Origin: Methanosphaera stadtmanae
GTDB lineage: Archaea > Methanobacteriota > Methanobacteria > Methanobacteriales > Methanobacteriaceae
Assembly: GCA_015062825.1 (NCBI GenBank)
Contig: SUTR01000024.1
Span: 1-37,426, forward strand
DNA: 37,426 nt
Direction of reading: 5' to 3'
A program made the translations under genes and the position numbers. The notes beneath the pieces were generated by a model that had not been told where the DNA came from, did no database searches, and was given only the letters and a program-made list of their open reading frames with translations. Shown here piece after piece: positions 35,935-37,426 of the stretch (the stretch's first letter is position 1; each line of letters starts with the position of its first letter).

Positions 35935-36230
35935 AGAAATTGCTTAACTCCTATGTATCTTTGAATCTTGTTATTAATATAACGTCGTATTGTCCTGTTG
36001 TTTTGTGTGCTGCTATTATGTTGTCATGGTATTGTTCTAGTATGTTGTCTATGGATTCTTTTGCATTTAGTTCTATTATGCATTCTATATTGTATCCTAA
36101 TTTTTGGTAGTCTAGTTCTAGTTGAAAGCCCTTGATTATCTCAGTGTCATGTAGTTTTTGTACTCTGTTTGTTATTGTTCCCACGTTTAGGTCTAGTTCT
36201 TCTGCATTTTGCAGGTATGATTACAAACAT
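35935..36230 (-). pseudogene. second Lrp/AsnC copy, truncated at both ends
   Basis: Minus-strand reading SYLQNAEELDLNVGTITNRV, then GFQLELDYQKLGYNIECI and RFKDT matches the gene at 34484-34965 nearly throughout. It stops at a TAG where the other copy has AAG, then reads ELSNF before similarity fades. The HTH start is missing. The copies lie in direct orientation on either side of the toxin-antitoxin pair. Confidence 0.85.
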
Positions 36231-36556
36231 GTATTTAAACAATCATTACCTTTAATTTGTAAAGAAAATTTGAAAATAGAAAATTGGTCTTTTATTTCAT
36301 AAAAACAAGAAAATGGATTAATTTTCCTACACTAACTATGATGTAATCTTGTTGATGAAATTGGTGAGGGATTATGAATTTTTTTTGTGAAAAATTTTTT
36401 ATAGTAACATGTGAATATAATGATATTAGATATCCATTTTTATTAAAATATAAAAAAATGGATATTATTTTAGCCATTTTTTTTATTTATTCCTAATTTG
36501 GCAAAAGGAACCAATTAAAAGAAATATCTGTTGCAGTTTATAGGGAAGGTGTTAAA
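36231..36556 (+). other. gap with hairpin and a possible 40-codon ORF
   Basis: An ORF at 36374-36496 begins MNFFCEKFFIVTCEYND after GGTGAGGGATT and ends in a hydrophobic stretch (MDIILAIFFIYS). A perfect 12-bp hairpin ATATCCATTTTT/AAAAATGGATAT (36430-36465), followed by a T-run at about 36477-36484, lies inside it and looks like a terminator. A tail-like frame just before (LPLICKENLKIENWSFIS) suggests debris. Coding status is uncertain. Confidence 0.25.
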
Positions 36557-37010
36557 ATGATAAAAAGACAATTATATTTAAAATAATTGAGGCAACTACA
36601 AGAAAAGATTTTATTAAAGTAATTACAGGAATTAGACGGTCAGGTAAAACAACATTACTTTTAACTTTTATTGAAGAGTTAAAAAAGAAATTCAAGAGGA
36701 AAATATAATTTTTATATCCTTTGAAGATTTAAAATATCTCAATATAACCACAAACAATCAAATATGATATAATTAAAGATGAAACAAAAAAATATTGAAG
36801 GAAAAATATATTTCTTCTTTGATGAAATTCAACAAATAGAAAACTGGGAAAAATTAATAAATGGATTAAGAGTATCTTATGACTGTGACATATATATGAC
36901 TGAATCAAACTCAAAACTATTATCAGGAGAATTGGTAACACTTATTGCAGGAAGATTATGGAGACACATGTATATCCTTTTTCATTTAATGTGTTTTGTC
37001 TTTTTTTTTT
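36557..37010 (+). pseudogene. broken AAA_14-type ATPase fragment
   Basis: Pieces in several frames: MIKRQLYLK (after GGAAGGTGTTAAA), then shifted ATTRKDFIKVITGIRRSGKT with a full Walker A motif, then EGKIYFFFDEIQQIENWEKL (Walker B) and DIYMTESNSKLLSGELVTLI with AGR. A last shift gives ETHVYPFSFNVFC. This is the first third to half of an AAA_14/DUF4143 ATPase like 22653-24095. At least three frameshifts are present, and the rest is missing before the repeat at 37,080. Confidence 0.85.
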
Positions 37011-37079
37011 CATTATTTAAGCTTTTTAATCGTTTATTTGTATTTATATTATAGTATTTTTTATTTTTTATTCAATCTT

Positions 37080-37400
37080 TTTTTATCGTGGATTTTAGTC
37101 CGTATATTTTTTATCATTTTTTGAAAACGGGCTATTTTTGCAGACTTTGTGTGGGTTAATCTGATTTTTTTTGCCCTGTTTATCTAAACCCTATCCTCAC
37201 TCCATTTTTACATAGTTATATGTAATATGTTGTAGTGTATTTGTGGTATTTTATGTGGAGTTTATGTTGGGGTTTTCTATTGTTGGCTAAAATTTTTCTG
37301 TATAAAAATTAGTGTAATTTATACACTTCCAGTAGTGTATTTTATTTCGTTATATCAGGCTATAACGAAGTAAAAATAAAAAGGTGGTTAAAAACAAGTT
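37080..37400 (-). pseudogene. decayed unidentified gene with paired dyads; copy 3
   Basis: The minus strand carries the same layout as 33,735-34,045. Perfect dyad ATACACT-N6-AGTGTAT (37321-37340), 5 bases, then perfect dyad TTCGTTATA-N6-TATAACGAA (37346-37369). A degenerate reading frame lies leftward: HITYNYVKME, stop, LDKQGKKNQINPHKVCKNSP, FSKNDKKYTD and stop. The product is unrecognised. A leftward TATA-like box (tataaatt) overlaps the first dyad. Confidence 0.5.
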
Positions 37401-37426
37401 TTAGCACAATTATAATGCAATTAATG

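Noticed and set aside
36292-36477. 61-aa minus-strand frame
   Set aside because: Overlaps a strong hairpin, has no ribosome site and no recognisable motif.

Overview
This is a very AT-rich archaeal window, most likely from Methanosphaera (Methanobacteriales; a Methanosphaera stadtmanae-like gut methanogen). The evidence is an archaeal histone, the CoM/CoB fumarate reductase subunit TfrB, archaeal-type glycyl-tRNA synthetase, IorAB, and several very large Asn/Thr-rich secreted adhesin-like proteins. Species assignment is inference; no database was searched. I saw no rRNA, tRNA or CRISPR array.

Region 1 (about 120-9,720) is ordinary core genome. A tight leftward operon carries a TrmJ-like RNA methyltransferase, dcd, glyS and a TatD-like hydrolase. 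A DUF308 membrane protein and a UPF0145 protein follow, then leftward tfrB, divergent from iorA-iorB, and a leftward histone gene with a clear hairpin/T-run terminator.

Region 2 (about 9,900-18,750) holds a small protein with two AbrB-like hairpins, two tandem paralogous adhesin-like genes (955 and 1033 aa), and between and around them a graveyard of adhesin and AbrB-like fragments. The second adhesin ends in a cyclophilin-like domain. A 307-bp element with 18-bp inverted ends lies here, with a 29-codon hydrophobic ORF starting in its right end.

Region 3 (about 19,060-24,960) has a frameshifted AAA ATPase, a DHA2-type 14-helix MFS exporter, an intact AAA/DUF4143 ATPase and a truncated transposase. 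Short direct repeats with dyad symmetry sit just upstream of both ATPases.

Region 4 (about 25,280-33,400) has two more leftward adhesin-like genes (1147 and 761 aa). Between them are a second inverted-end element with a 31-codon hydrophobic ORF and a perfect Shine-Dalgarno, a tandem array of about 175-bp units, and a broken tyrosine recombinase.

Region 5 (about 33,700-37,426) is a decay zone: three remnants of one unidentified gene family (two keeping paired dyads), two damaged Lrp/AsnC regulators flanking an intact RHH/PIN (VapBC-type) toxin-antitoxin pair, and a broken AAA_14 ATPase.

The most interesting undescribed signal is the set of short (29-39 codon) hydrophobic/amphipathic ORFs in repeat elements at 10.6-11.0 kb and 29.3-30.0 kb. 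The two best have strong Shine-Dalgarno sequences and resemble bacterial TisB-type toxic peptides in size and composition. This is a hypothesis only.
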